From positions 2,852,001-2,916,000 of the forward strand of contig VOPW01000001.1 of the NCBI GenBank assembly GCA_007994965.1: a stretch of DNA of 64,000 nt. The letters are read 5' to 3'. Positions within the stretch are counted from its first letter, which is position 1. The number at the start of each line of letters is the position of its first letter. Of the stretch, positions 19,975-30,404 are shown one piece after another. Made by a program: the position numbers and the translations under genes. The notes beneath the pieces were generated by a model. That model saw nothing but the letters and a program-made list of their open reading frames with translations, made no database searches and was not told where the DNA came from. This DNA comes from Piscinibacter aquaticus (GTDB taxonomy: Bacteria; Pseudomonadota; Gammaproteobacteria; Burkholderiales; Burkholderiaceae_C).

Positions 19975-20590
19975 ATGGACGCCCTGCTGATCGCAATGGA
20001 CACCGCGCTGAGAACGATCTCCGGTGGCAGCCATGCGGGCCGGCCCTGCCCCAGGCCGGCAGAGGAGCCCCCGCCCTGACGGACGGCGAGCGAGCGCTGT
20101 CCGGCGCGCTGATGCGCGTCAATCACGTGGGCGAGGTCTGTGCCCAGGCCTTGTACAGCGCCCAGGCGCTGAGCACGCGCGACGAGGCGCTGCGCCGGCA
20201 GTTCGAGCAGGCTGCCCGCGAGGAAACCGATCACCTCGCCTGGACCGAGGAGCGCTTGCGCCAGCTCGGCGATCGCCAGAGCCTGCTCAACCCGCTCTGG
20301 TATGCCGGCGCGTTCGCCATCGGCCTGATCGCCGGGCGCGCCGGTGACAGCCGCAGTCTCGGCTTTCTCGTCGAGACCGAACGCCGGTGGAAAGGCACCT
20401 CGAAGGACACCTCGACCGCTTGCCTGCCGCCGACTCGGCTTCGCGCGCGATCGTCGACCAGATGCGGGCCGACGAGGCCCGGCACGCCGACGATGCCCAG
20501 AGCGCCGGCGCCGCGGCCTTGCCGGCGCCGGTGCGCTGGGCCATGCGGGCGGCGGCCAAGGTCATGACGACCACCGCCCACCGCCTCTGA
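19975..20590 (+). CDS. coq7: ubiquinone hydroxylase Coq7 (frame broken twice)
   Basis: Di-iron monooxygenase that hydroxylates demethoxyubiquinol in ubiquinone synthesis. The N-terminus [18 protein letters not shown] is family-typical, followed by [16 protein letters not shown] with the first iron ligand, [14 protein letters not shown] with the EXXH pair, and [20 protein letters not shown] with the second. Two breaks occur: one between 20043 and 20073 in a C-rich stretch, and one at 20395, where restoring CCAGG gives the conserved glutamine of [14 protein letters not shown]. The repaired length is 205 residues, exactly usual. Convergent with osmC, 12 bases apart. Confidence 0.9.
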
Positions 20591-20602
20591 ACTGCCGCCG
20601 GC

Positions 20603-21023
20603 TCAGGCCGGCACGATCTCGAAGCTCGTCGTCATCTCGGCGGTCTTCGCGAGCATCGCGCTCGCAGAGCAGTACTTCTCGTGCGACATGCGGATCGCGC
20701 GCTCGACGGCCGCTTCGGGCAGACCGTGCCCCGTCACGACGAAGTGCATGTGGATCTTCGTGAACACCTTCGGCTCGGTCGCCGCGCGCTCGGCCTGCAT
20801 CTTCACGGCAGCCGCGCACGTCGTGGCGGCCGCGCTGCAGGATCAGCACGACGTCGTAGGCGGTGCAGCCCCCGGTGCCGGCGAGAACCGTTTCCATCGG
20901 CCGCGGGGCGAGGTTGCGGCCGCCGCCGTCCGGGGCGCCATCCATCGTCAGCACGTGGCCGCTGCCGGTCTCGGCGAGAAAGGCCATGCCGCTCGCGGGC
21001 ATCCAGTTGATGGTGCATTCCAT
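20603..21023 (-). CDS. OsmC/YhfA-type protein (frame broken once)
   Basis: Small OsmC-family protein; relatives are thiol-dependent peroxidases or of unknown role. The start MECTINWMPASGMAFLAETGSGH and the motif GGRNLAPRPMETVLAGTGGCTAYDV with the first redox cysteine are seen, and the second cysteine is in HEKYCSASAMLAKTAE. At about 20806 two bases are missing; restoring CCAGG on the plus strand joins DVRGC to VKMQAERA and gives the usual 140 residues. Divergent from the sRNA/ilvA region. Confidence 0.87.
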
Positions 21024-21130
21024 GTTCGATCTCCGGGTGATGCGCACGCCTGCGGTGCAGGCGCCGCAGATTGTGCATGGCATCACGCCACGGCTCGAGA
21101 GCCCTCTCTACGCCCAGCCCAGCAAGGTTA

Positions 21131-21159
21131 TTGCAGCGCAGCATGAATGGGCCTACACT
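21131..21159 (+). promoter_or_regulatory. sigma70 promoter for intergenic RNA
   Basis: TTGCAG at 21131-21136 and TACACT at 21154-21159 with an exact 17-base spacer, both good matches. Start of transcription is predicted near 21166, about 178 bases before ilvA. Confidence 0.6.
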
Positions 21160-21165
21160 GCTTCG

Positions 21166-21281
21166 CATTCGGCGCTCGTTTGAGTTCGTTTCAACGCGAT
21201 TCGCGGCCCGAACCGTTTGTCTCCTCCACCTCCTCCATTGGTGGATTCGGCCCAGGGCAGCAATGTCCTGGGCCTTTTCTT
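21166..21281 (+). ncRNA. putative small RNA with anti-Shine-Dalgarno hairpin loop
   Basis: The 320-base gap between osmC and ilvA holds a promoter, a hairpin and an intrinsic terminator in the right order for a short transcript of about 116 nucleotides. Hairpin one has the stem TCCACC/GGTGGA (21225-21230 and 21240-21245) and presents TCCTCCATT in the loop, complementary to Shine-Dalgarno sequences. A second CTCC lies just 5' of the stem. Hairpin two is the terminator at 21249-21281. No convincing leader peptide with branched-chain or threonine codons is seen, which argues against classic attenuation of ilvA. It resembles in style the C/U-rich-loop trans-acting RNAs of proteobacteria, but I cannot assign a known family. 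It could instead be the ilvA leader. Confidence 0.5.
21249..21281 (+). terminator. intrinsic terminator upstream of ilvA
   Basis: Eight-base stem GGCCCAGG/CCTGGGCC (21249-21256 with 21267-21274), ten-base loop, then TTTTCTT. Good rho-independent form on the plus strand, 62 bases before the ilvA ATG. Confidence 0.75.
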
Positions 21282-21343
21282 GGCCGGGCCGAGCAGGATC
21301 GCGAAGGTATGATGCGGCGCCGCAAACTCTCTTGGACACGCAC

Positions 21344-22908
<1,565 letters not shown>

Positions 22909-22946
22909 CGCACAATGATCGCCGCCGTACGCCGCGCGTCATCTCC

Positions 22947-24017
22947 ATGTCGGTCAACCGCTCGCTGATCTCACCCACCGCCAATCCGCTGCTCGAACAG
23001 GCGCTGCGCGAGAAGCTGCAGCGCCGCAGCGAGACCACGGGCAGCCTCGGCGAGCTGGAGCCGCTGGCCATCCGCCTCGGCCTGGTACAGAACACGCTCA
23101 AGCCGCGCTTCCGCTCGCCGCAGATCGTGCTCTTCGCTGCCGACCACGGCCTCGCGGTCGATGGCATCGGCATTCCCGGCACTACCTCGACGGCCCGCCC
23201 GGTGGCGAGGCTGCTCGGCTCGCAGCTGCCGGTCTCGGTCTTTGCACGGATCCAGGGCCTGGAACTCGGTGGTGGACTGCGGCGTGGCCGAGCCGGTGGC
23301 GCCGCACTCGCGGCTGCTGGCGCGCAAGATCGCGCACGGCACGCGAAGCTCGCGCGCCGCGATGGCGATGTCCCTCGACCAGGCCCACGCGGCGATCCGC
23401 GCCGGCATGGAGATCGCCGATTCGCTGCCCGGCAACGTGGTCGCCTGTGCCGGCATCGGCGTGGGCGCTCACGAAAGCGCGGCACTGGTGCTGTCGCGCT
23501 TGTCCGATACGCCGCTGCGCGACTTCCTGCTGTCCGGCCCGAACATGCCGGCGGAAGACCTCCATCACCTCGTGAACGTGCTGCAGGGCGCGCAGGGCCG
23601 GCACAAGGACGTCACCGACCCGGTCGAGGTGCTCGCGGCCTTCGGCGGCTTCGAGATCGCGATGATGGTCGGCGTGATGCTGGTGGCCGGCAGCAAGCGC
23701 CACCTCGTGATCGCCGATGGCATGACGGCCTGTGCCGCGCTGATGGTCGCCTCGCGCATCGCGCCGGCGGTCACCGACTACTGCGTCTACTGCCGCAGCC
23801 ACAACCACCATGGGCTGGACCGCGCGCTGTCGCTGTTCCATGCCACTGCCCTGCTGGAGCTCGGCATGGAAAGCACCGACGGCACCGGTGCCACGCTGGC
23901 CGGCCGCTGGTGCGCAGCGCCGCGGCACTGCTCACCGAGGTGGCCGAAGGCGAGGAGGCCGGTCCTTCCCAGCCGGCCGACATGGCGCCGAACTCGCGCG
24001 CGGGCGCGCTGCGCTGA
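22947..24017 (+). CDS. cobT: nicotinate-nucleotide--dimethylbenzimidazole phosphoribosyltransferase (frame broken twice)
   Basis: Activates the lower ligand of cobalamin by forming alpha-ribazole phosphate. CobT features include IVLFAADHGLAVDGI, NVVACAGIGVGAHESAAL, the histidine-rich SHNHHGLDRALSLF, and the C-terminal DGTGATLAWPLVRSAAALL. Two breaks occur: at 23277, where CCTGG shortened to CGG, and at 23901, where CCTGG shortened to CCGG and the conserved tryptophan of AWPL was lost. Repaired length is about 357 residues. No other cobalamin gene is in the window, so this may serve salvage. It starts 38 bases after ilvA. Confidence 0.9.
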   Translation: MSVNRSLISPTANPLLEQALREKLQRRSETTGSLGELEPLAIRLGLVQNTLKPRFRSPQIVLFAADHGLAVDGIGIPGTTSTARPVARLLGSQLPVSVFARIQGLELGGGLRRGRAGGAALAAAGAQDRARHAKLARRDGDVPRPGPRGDPRRHGDRRFAARQRGRLCRHRRGRSRKRGTGAVALVRYAAARLPAVRPEHAGGRPPSPRERAAGRAGPAQGRHRPGRGARGLRRLRDRDDGRRDAGGRQQAPPRDRRWHDGLCRADGRLAHRAGGHRLLRLLPQPQPPWAGPRAVAVPCHCPAGARHGKHRRHRCHAGRPLVRSAAALLTEVAEGEEAGPSQPADMAPNSRAGALR

Positions 24018-24028
24018 GCGCCGCGCGC

Positions 24029-24674
24029 TCAGCGCGTGGCGGTCGGCGGCGGGCGCTGGCGCAGCGGCACCGGGCCCGAGGCGGACACGGGATCACCCGG
24101 CGCCCTGGCATGGCGGCGTTCGGCGACTGCGAGGGCAGTGCCATCGGCAAGGGCGCCACGGCCGGCGGTACCGGGATTGTGGCCGGAGCGGCCGCCGCAC
24201 CGAACCTCAAGCCGTCGCCGAGCGGAGGCAAGGCGCCGGTGGCCGCTGCAGGCAGCGGCGGCACTCGAGCGTCAGCGCCGGAGCACCCTGCGCCGGGCCG
24301 ATGGCTGCGCTGCGCAGGCCCACCGACTTCAGCACCAGATCGCCATCGAGCGGCGCACCGACCGCGTAGGCCCGCGCCGGCTTGGCATCGACCGCGATCA
24401 GCGCGAAGCCGTCGCCCTGGGTCTGCTTGCTGGCCATCACACCGATCAGCTTGAAGCGCGAGGCGAGTTCCGGCGCCGGCGCCGCGGCGGCACTCGGTGC
24501 CGTCGGCGTGGCACCGAGCAGGCGGGTGAGGTCGCCGCGCAGGGCGGAGGCATCGCCCACCGCCACGGTGTGCGCAGGCGCCGCCGGCGGCTTCACCAGG
24601 AGCCTCAGCCCCCAGAACACCACCGTGGCCGCCACCAGCGCCCAGACGAGGAAGGCCGTGAGTCTTGCCAACAT
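24029..24674 (-). CDS. gspC: type II secretion protein GspC (frame broken twice)
   Basis: Inner-membrane protein that couples the secretin GspD to the inner-membrane platform. A membrane anchor lies at residues 6-27 (TAFLVWALVAATVVFWGLRLLV, split here by family position), and the homology region contains SRFKLIGVMASKQTQ, FALIAVDAKPARAYAVG and LVLKSVGLRSAAI. The C-terminal tail is proline-rich and I see no PDZ domain. Breaks near 24272 and 24104 need one base each; the frame then ends at 24029 with about 215 residues. It is divergent from gspG across 60 bases and convergent with cobT. Confidence 0.82.
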
Positions 24675-24734
24675 GCGCGGATTATGATCGAGCGACTTCC
24701 CGACCTCTCAGCCCGGCCGAGCGCCTTTCGTCTC

Positions 24735-25178
24735 ATGATGCCTTCCACCCTGCAGCACACCCGCCCCCGTCGCAGCCGCGGCTTCACGCTGATCGAGCTG
24801 ATGGTGGTGCTGGTGATCATCGGCGTGCTGGCCGCGCTGATCGTGCCCAACGTGCTGGACCGGGCGGACGACGCTCGCGTGACGGCCGCCCGCACCGACG
24901 TGAACAACCTGATGCAGGCGCTCAAGCTCTACCGCCTGGACAATCAGCGCTATCCGAGCGGCGAGCAGGGCCTGCAGGCGCTGGTCGTCAAGCCGACCAC
25001 CGGCACGATCCCGCCGAACTGGAAGCCCTATCTCGAGAAGCTGCCCAACGATCCGTGGGGCCGCCCCTACCAGTACGCCAACCCGGGCCTGAAGGGCGAG
25101 ATCGACGTCTTCAGCTTCGGCGCCGACGGCGTGCTCGGCGGCGAGGGCAAGGACGCCGAGATCGGCTCCTGGCAATGA
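24735..25178 (+). CDS. gspG: type II secretion major pseudopilin GspG
   Basis: Main subunit of the periplasmic pseudopilus that drives secretion. 147 residues; the leader ends at the prepilin peptidase site RSRG/FTLIELMVVLVIIGVL with Glu+5, followed by the long helix and the conserved YRLDNQRYPSGEQGLQALV and LPNDPWGRPYQYANPG, the calcium-site region of GspG. ATG at 24735 or 24738 are both possible. First gene of the plus-strand gsp operon; a -10-like TATGAT at 24683-24688 lies upstream with no clear -35. No prepilin peptidase gene is in the window. Confidence 0.95.
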   Translation: MMPSTLQHTRPRRSRGFTLIELMVVLVIIGVLAALIVPNVLDRADDARVTAARTDVNNLMQALKLYRLDNQRYPSGEQGLQALVVKPTTGTIPPNWKPYLEKLPNDPWGRPYQYANPGLKGEIDVFSFGADGVLGGEGKDAEIGSWQ

Positions 25179-25191
25179 CACGGGAGGGCGC

Positions 25192-25641
25192 GTGCGGGCG
25201 CGGCAGGCCGGCTTCACGCTGATCGAGCTGCTGGTCGTCATCACGCTGATCGCGATCGCCAGCAGCGTGGTCACGCTGGCGATGCGCGATCCGGCCGCCA
25301 CACGGCTCGAGCAGGAAGCGGCACGGCTTGGCGCCCTGCTGGAGATGGCCCGTGCCGAGTCGCGCGCCGCCGGACTGCAGGCGCGCTGGGAGCCGCGCAG
25401 CGGCTCGCAGGACGTGCCGGGCTTTCGCTTCATCGGCTTTCCGGACAGCGCCCAGCTGCCCGGGAACTGGCTCAACCCGGGTGTCAGTGCCGACGTGCCC
25501 GGCGCCCGCGCGGTGGTGCTCGGGCCCGAGCCGATGATCGGTGCGCAGCGCATCGTGCTGCGCCTGGACAACCAGCAGCTCGTGCTCGCCACCGACGGCC
25601 TCGGCCCCTTCGCCGTCATCGGCAACGAGGCCAAACCATGA
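25192..25641 (+). CDS. gspH: type II secretion minor pseudopilin GspH
   Basis: Minor pseudopilin near the pseudopilus tip. 149 residues with the prepilin-type leader RQAG/FTLIELLVVITLIAIA and Glu+5, then a small GspH beta domain. It starts at a GTG at 25192, 13 bases after the gspG stop; the frame is open and no better start is visible. The stop overlaps the gspI start (ATGA). Confidence 0.9.
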   Translation: MRARQAGFTLIELLVVITLIAIASSVVTLAMRDPAATRLEQEAARLGALLEMARAESRAAGLQARWEPRSGSQDVPGFRFIGFPDSAQLPGNWLNPGVSADVPGARAVVLGPEPMIGAQRIVLRLDNQQLVLATDGLGPFAVIGNEAKP

Positions 25642-26006
25642 GCCGCCGCGCGGGCGCCGGCTTCACGCTGATCGAGGTGCTGGTCGGCGTGGCAATCGTG
25701 GCGGTGACGCTGGGGGCAGGCATCAAGGCGGCCGGCGCGCTGACCACCAACAATGCGCAGCGGCTGGCCGACGTCACGGCGGCCCAATGGTGCGCCGACA
25801 ACCAGCTCACCGGGCTGAAGCTCACGAAGCAGTTCCCGAGCACCGGCGATGGCGACTTCGCCTGCGAGCAGCTCGGCCGCTCGTACCGCGGCCGGCTGGC
25901 GGTCCGCCCGACGCCGAACCCGAACTTCCGCCGCGTCGATGCGCAGATCTTCAATGAAGCGGGCGAGCCGGTGCTGAGCCTGTCCACGATTCTGGGTCGC
26001 TACTGA
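25638..26006 (+). CDS. gspI: type II secretion minor pseudopilin GspI
   Basis: Part of the GspI-J-K tip complex that initiates the pseudopilus. 122 residues, cleavage site GAG/FTLIEVLVGVAIVAVTLGA with Glu+5, and the family stretch AQWCADNQLTGLKL. The ATG overlaps the gspH stop by four bases; gspJ begins four bases downstream. Confidence 0.92.
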   Translation: MSRRAGAGFTLIEVLVGVAIVAVTLGAGIKAAGALTTNNAQRLADVTAAQWCADNQLTGLKLTKQFPSTGDGDFACEQLGRSYRGRLAVRPTPNPNFRRVDAQIFNEAGEPVLSLSTILGRY

Positions 26007-26010
26007 ACGC

Positions 26011-26644
26011 ATGAAGACCCAACGCGCCTTCACCCTCGTCGAAGTGCTGGTCGCGCTGCTGATCCTGTCGATCATGGCGGCGATGGCACGGCAGGGCGTC
26101 GACGGCATCGTGCGCACGCGTGAGGCCAGTCAGCGCCAGCTCGAGCTCACGCTGCGGCTGAACACCGTGCTCGCGCAATGGCAGACCGATCTGTCGGCGG
26201 TGCAGGACACCGGCGCCGTGCCGCCGCTGGTGTTCGACGGGGCCACGCTGCGCATGACGCGAGGCACGCCCGAGGGCGTGCAGGTCGTGGCCGGTCGATG
26301 CGGCCGGAATCGAACGACAACGCCCGGCGGCGCTGGGCCGGCCCGGCCGTGACCGGCAGCGCCGCGCTGCAGGACAGCTGGTTCGCCAGCCAGCAGCTGC
26401 AGGGTGGCGAGCCCGGCCACCTGCGGGTGGTCGAGGGCGTGGCGCAGTGGCAGGTGTATTTCTTCCAGGGCAACGCCTGGAGCAATGCGCAATCCACCGG
26501 CAACATCGCCGCCCCGCCGGCCGGTGCCGCCAGCGGCGTGGCACCACGGCAGGCGCTGCCCTCCGGCGTGCGCGTGGTGCTTGGCTTCGCGCCGGGCGGC
26601 GGTTCGCCGGCACGCTGACGCGTGACGTGATGCTGGGGCCCTGA
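26011..26644 (+). CDS. gspJ: type II secretion minor pseudopilin GspJ (frame broken twice)
   Basis: Tip-complex pseudopilin. The leader QRA/FTLVEVLVALLILSIMA and the downstream stretches LNTVLAQWQTDL, RRRWAGPAVTGSAALQDSW and WQVYFFQGNAWSNAQS are family-like. Breaks are at 26292, where restoring CCTGG gives the GspJ-typical QVVAWSMRPE, and near 26601, one G short. Repaired length is about 211 residues. It is followed by gspK after two bases. Confidence 0.88.
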
Positions 26645-26646
26645 AC

Positions 26647-27611
26647 ATGCGCAGGACGCACCGTTCGTCCCGGCTTGATCGCCAGCGTGGCGCAGCGCTG
26701 CTGGTGGCGCTGATCATCGTCACGCTGGTGGTCACGCTCGCCGCATCGATGGTCTGGCAGCAGTGGCGTGCCGTGCAGGTGGAAGCCGCCGAGCGCGCGC
26801 GCATGCAGTCGACGTGGATCCTGCAGGGCGCGCTCGACTGGGCGCGCCTGATCCTGCGCGAGGACGCCCGCTCCGGCCGCCCGACCGCACTGACCGAACC
26901 CTGGGCCACGCCGCTGGCCGAGGCACGGCTGTCGACCTTCCTCGCCGCCGACAAGAACGCTAGCAGCGACGACGGCCCCGACGCATTTCTCTCCGGCGCG
27001 ATCAGCGATGCGCAGTCGCGCTACAACCTCGCCAGCCTGCTCGATGCCGGCGGCAAGATCGTGCCCGCGGAGGTGCAGGCGCTCGAGCGGCTGTGCCAGA
27101 CGGTCGGCCTGTCCACCGACGTGGCCTCGCGCATCGCAAGCGGCCTGCGCGATGCCCAGGCCGGTGCAGCGCAGGGCAGCGGCAGTGCCCCCTGCGCCCC
27201 CGCAGCCTGGCCCAATTGCGCTGGCTGGGCATCGAGGACGGCACGATCGCTGCGCTCGAGCCCTACGCGACACTGCTGCCGGTGCCCACCCCGGTCAATG
27301 CGAACACCGCGCCGCGCGAGGTGCTGGTCGCCGTCATCAAGGGCCTGGACACGGCCACGGCCGAGCGCCTGGTGCAGTTGCGCCAGCGCGACCCGTTCAA
27401 GACACTGGGGGCCGTGGAGGCGCAGATCCCTGGGCTCGGCCCGCTCAACGGCCAGCAGGTGTCGGTGGTATCGAGCTACTTCGAGGTGCGCGGCCGCCTG
27501 CGCCTGGACGACCGCGTGCTGGAGCAGCGCTCGCTGGTGGAGCGCCGCGGGCTGGACATGCTGGTGCTGATGCGCGAGCAGGTTTCCACGGTCGAGGGCC
27601 TGCGGTCGTGA
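26647..27611 (+). CDS. gspK: type II secretion pseudopilin GspK (frame broken once)
   Basis: Largest minor pseudopilin, capping the tip complex. Leader RQRG/AALLVALIIVTLVVTLAA, which lacks Glu+5 as usual for GspK, then the helical domain with FLSGAISDAQSRYNLASLL and the later LPVPTPVNANTAPREVL. The frame breaks in the C run at 27188-27192 (one C missing); after repair RPRSLAQLRWLGIEDGTI joins and the length is about 321 residues. Confidence 0.9.
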
Positions 27612-27689
27612 CCCCCGGGGCGGCCCTCTGGTGCGGCAGCCCGCGGGCGCGCTACAACTTGTCTTGCTAAGTCATTGATTTGTGAAGGT

Positions 27690-27713
27690 TTGTAGACCGG
27701 TGCTGCCTACAAT
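27690..27713 (+). promoter_or_regulatory. possible internal promoter with operator-like repeat before gspL
   Basis: The 128-base gap between gspK and gspL is locally A/T-rich. TTGTAG (27690-27695) and CTACAA (27707-27712) form an inverted repeat spaced by 11 bases; the second arm overlaps a -10-like TACAAT (27708-27713). A third copy CTACAA lies at 27652. No good -35 is seen. Confidence 0.3.
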
Positions 27714-27739
27714 GCCCGCCACACCCTGACCTCGCCTTC

Positions 27740-29008
27740 ATGTCCATCGTCGTCGTCCAGATTCCCGAGCGCCGCCGCCTGAGCGCGCGCAGCGGTGCCG
27801 CGCCCGAAGCGGCGGCTTCCGGCCTGGGCACCGACTACGCCTACGTCACCAGCAACGACGGCCTGGTGATCACCGGGCAGGGCGAGTGCGGCGCGGCGCT
27901 GCTGCCAAAGGCGTCGACCGTGGTCGCGATGCTCGCCGACACCGACGTCAGCTGGCACCGCATCACGCTGCCCAAGGCGCCCGCGGCACGGCTGCGCGCG
28001 GCGCTGGTCGGCGTGCTCGAGGAAGCCTTGCTCGACGACGCCGAAGAGGTGCATCTCGCCGTGGCCCCTGGCGCCACCGCCGGCCAACCCACCTGGGTCG
28101 CCGCGGTCGACCGCCGCTGGTTGCGCGCGGAGATCGCCGCGCTCGAGAAGTCCAACGTCTTCGTCGATCGTGTCGTGCCCGCGTCGTGGCCCGACGATCC
28201 GCCCAGCGGCCACTTCGCCGAGACCAGCGCGGTGACCGGCGGCCCCGACCAGGGCGTGCTGCTGCACTGGGCGCATGCCAACGGCGTGGCCAGCATCCGG
28301 CTGCAAGGCGGCCTGGCCCGCGCACTGGTGCCGCGGCCGGCGCCCGCCGGCACCCGCTGGAGCGCCACGCCGGGCGCCGTGGGCGCGGCCGAGCAGTGGC
28401 TGGGCATGCCGGTCAACGTGATGTCGCGCGCCGAGCGCGCGATGCAGGCAGCGCGCAGCCTGTGGGATCTGCGCCAGTTCGATCTCGCCCAGCGCACCCG
28501 CGGATCGCGCGCGCTGCGCGACGGCCTGCGCAAGTTCGCCAGCCCGCAGTGGCGCCCGGTGCGCTGGGGCTTGGCGGCGCTGGTGGTCGCGCACATCGCC
28601 GGCCTGAACCTCTGGGCATGGCACCAGCGCAGCCTGATCGAGGCGCGCCAGAAGTCCATTCAGGCGGCGGTAAAGGCGGCCTTCCCACGCGTCAGCGAGA
28701 TCGACATCCAGCGCGACGCCGCGGCGGTGATGCAGCGCGAGGTGCAGGCGCTGCGCACGCTGTCGGGCAAGCCGGGCGACACCGACCTCGAGCCGATGCT
28801 GCTGGCCGCCGCCTCTGCCTGGCCGGCCGATCGTCCGCCGGTCGACATGCTGCGCTACGAATCGGGCCGGCTGACCTTGTCGGCACCGGGCTGGAGCGAG
28901 CAGCAGCTCGGCCAGTTCCGCAGCCTGCTGCAGCCGGCCGGCTGGAACGTGGAGAGCAACGGCGCGCAGCTGGTGATGTCGCGCGCCCGCCCCGGAGGCC
29001 GCTCGTGA
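27740..29008 (+). CDS. gspL: type II secretion protein GspL
   Basis: Inner-membrane protein that recruits the GspE ATPase through its actin-like cytoplasmic domain and pairs with GspM. 422 residues and intact: cytoplasmic domain to about residue 275 (with LADTDVSWHRITLPKAP and ALVGVLEEALLDDAEEVH), one membrane segment (WGLAALVVAHIAGLNLWAW), then a periplasmic ferredoxin-like domain. The stop overlaps the gspM GTG start. Confidence 0.93.
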   Translation: MSIVVVQIPERRRLSARSGAAPEAAASGLGTDYAYVTSNDGLVITGQGECGAALLPKASTVVAMLADTDVSWHRITLPKAPAARLRAALVGVLEEALLDDAEEVHLAVAPGATAGQPTWVAAVDRRWLRAEIAALEKSNVFVDRVVPASWPDDPPSGHFAETSAVTGGPDQGVLLHWAHANGVASIRLQGGLARALVPRPAPAGTRWSATPGAVGAAEQWLGMPVNVMSRAERAMQAARSLWDLRQFDLAQRTRGSRALRDGLRKFASPQWRPVRWGLAALVVAHIAGLNLWAWHQRSLIEARQKSIQAAVKAAFPRVSEIDIQRDAAAVMQREVQALRTLSGKPGDTDLEPMLLAAASAWPADRPPVDMLRYESGRLTLSAPGWSEQQLGQFRSLLQPAGWNVESNGAQLVMSRARPGGRS

Positions 29009-29523
29009 ACGTGCGCACGGCGACCTTGCCGCCGGCGCTGGCGCAGGCCCGGGACCAGGCCCGCACTGGTGGAAGACGCGCGTGCCGCGCGAGCGCGCTG
29101 CGCTCGGCCGGCCGGTGCCGTCGTCGGGCTGTTCGTCGTCTGGCTGCTGTTCGTGCAGCCTGCCGGCGAACGCTGCGCGAGGCGCCGCCGCGGCTCGATG
29201 CGCTCGATGCGCAGCTGCAGCAGATGCAGCGCCTCGCCGCCGAGAGCCAGGGCCTGCGCGGCGTGGCGGCGGTGCCCCAGGCGCAGGCCGCTGCCGCGCT
29301 GAAGGCCGCGACCGACCGGCTCGGCGACAAGGGCCGGCTGTCGATGCAGGGCGACCGCGCCTCGCTGACGCTCAACGGCGTGTCGCCCGAAGCCTTGCGC
29401 GGCTGGCTGCTCGAGGCGCGCAGCGCCGCGCGCGTGCGGCCTGCCGAAGCGCAGCTCAGCCGCGGCCCGCAGGGCTACAGCGGCACGATCGTCGTGCAAC
29501 TGTCCACCGGAGCCGCGCCATGA
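29005..29523 (+). CDS. gspM: type II secretion protein GspM (frame broken three times)
   Basis: Bitopic partner of GspL. Start GTG at 29005 within GTGA overlapping the gspL stop. Three closely spaced breaks at about 29066, 29109 and 29164 each need one base, and in each case the repair recreates CCTGG. The result reads RTWWKTRVPRERAALG, then AGAVVGLFVVWLLFVQPAW as the membrane segment, then RTLREAPPRLDALDAQ, as in other GspM proteins. Repaired length is 173 residues. Three identical-looking lesions within 100 bases argue for sequence error. Confidence 0.87.
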   Translation: MNVRTATLPPALAQARDQARTGGRRACRASALRSAGRCRRRAVRRLAAVRAACRRTLREAPPRLDALDAQLQQMQRLAAESQGLRGVAAVPQAQAAAALKAATDRLGDKGRLSMQGDRASLTLNGVSPEALRGWLLEARSAARVRPAEAQLSRGPQGYSGTIVVQLSTGAAP

Positions 29524-30404
29524 TCGGCCGCCGCCGCAAGGGCCCGCGCTGGGCCAACACCGCGTCGGCCACCGGCTGGGGCGAATCGACCTTCGCCGAG
29601 ATCGCCTGGGACAAGTCGCGCGGCGCCGCGGCGCGCTGGGGCGCCTTCGGCATCGTCGTCGGCGTGCTCGCCGGCTGGTGATCTTCGCGCCGGCCGCCTG
29701 GCTGGCCAGCGCCGTCGCCTCCGCCACCAACCAGCACCTGCTGCTGGCCGACGCACGAGGCACGGTGTGGTCGGGCAGCGCCGTGGTGGTGCTCACCGGC
29801 GGCCCCGGCAGCCGCGACGCCAGCGCCCTGCCCAGCCGGCTCGACTGGACGGTGGGGCTGAAAGGCCTCGCGCTCGAACTGCGCGCGCGCCACGCCTGCT
29901 GCATCAACGGCAGCGCTGCCCTGCTGGTGCGCCCCGGCCTCGGCCGTGTCACGGTGGCGCTGGCGCCCAGCCCCGGCTGGGTCGGCCAATGGCCCACCGC
30001 CTGGCTGGCCGGCCTGGGCACCCCCTGGAACACGATGCAGATGGGCGGCAGCATCCGCCTCGCCTCCCCCGGCCTCAGCGTCGAGACGGTGCAAGGCCGC
30101 TGGCGCCTGAGCGGCGGTGCCGACCTCGACCTGATCGACGTCTCGTCGCGCATCTCGACGCTCGACACGCTGGGCAGCTACCGGCTCAACGGCCGGCGAT
30201 GCCTCGGGCAGCGGCGGCGCGCAACTCACGCTCACGACCCAGCAGGGCGCGCTGCAGCTCAGCGGCAACGGCACCCTCGGCCCCAGCGGCGTGCGCTTTC
30301 GCGGCGAGGCCCGCGCGGCGCCCGGCGAGGAAGCGCCGCTGGCCAACCTGCTGAACATCATCGGGCGGCGCGATGGCGCCCGGTCCGTCATTTCGATCGG
30401 ATGA
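29520..30404 (+). CDS. gspN: type II secretion protein GspN (frame broken twice)
   Basis: Accessory inner-membrane protein found in a subset of type II systems. The start MIGRRRKGPRWANTASATGW overlaps the gspM stop. One break at 29675 (CCTGG reduced to CTGG) interrupts the membrane segment, GIVVGVLAGLVIFAPAAWL after repair. A second at 30190 (CCTGG reduced to CGG) joins LGSYRLN to AGDASGSGGAQLTLTTQQG. The C-terminus ends [13 protein letters not shown] just before gspD. About 295 residues. Assignment rests on position, topology and the GALQLSGNG stretch. Confidence 0.83.

Noticed and set aside
21166..21343. Classic peptide-leader attenuation of ilvA
   Set aside because: No short frame rich in isoleucine, valine, leucine or threonine codons precedes the terminator, and no alternative antiterminator pairing is obvious.
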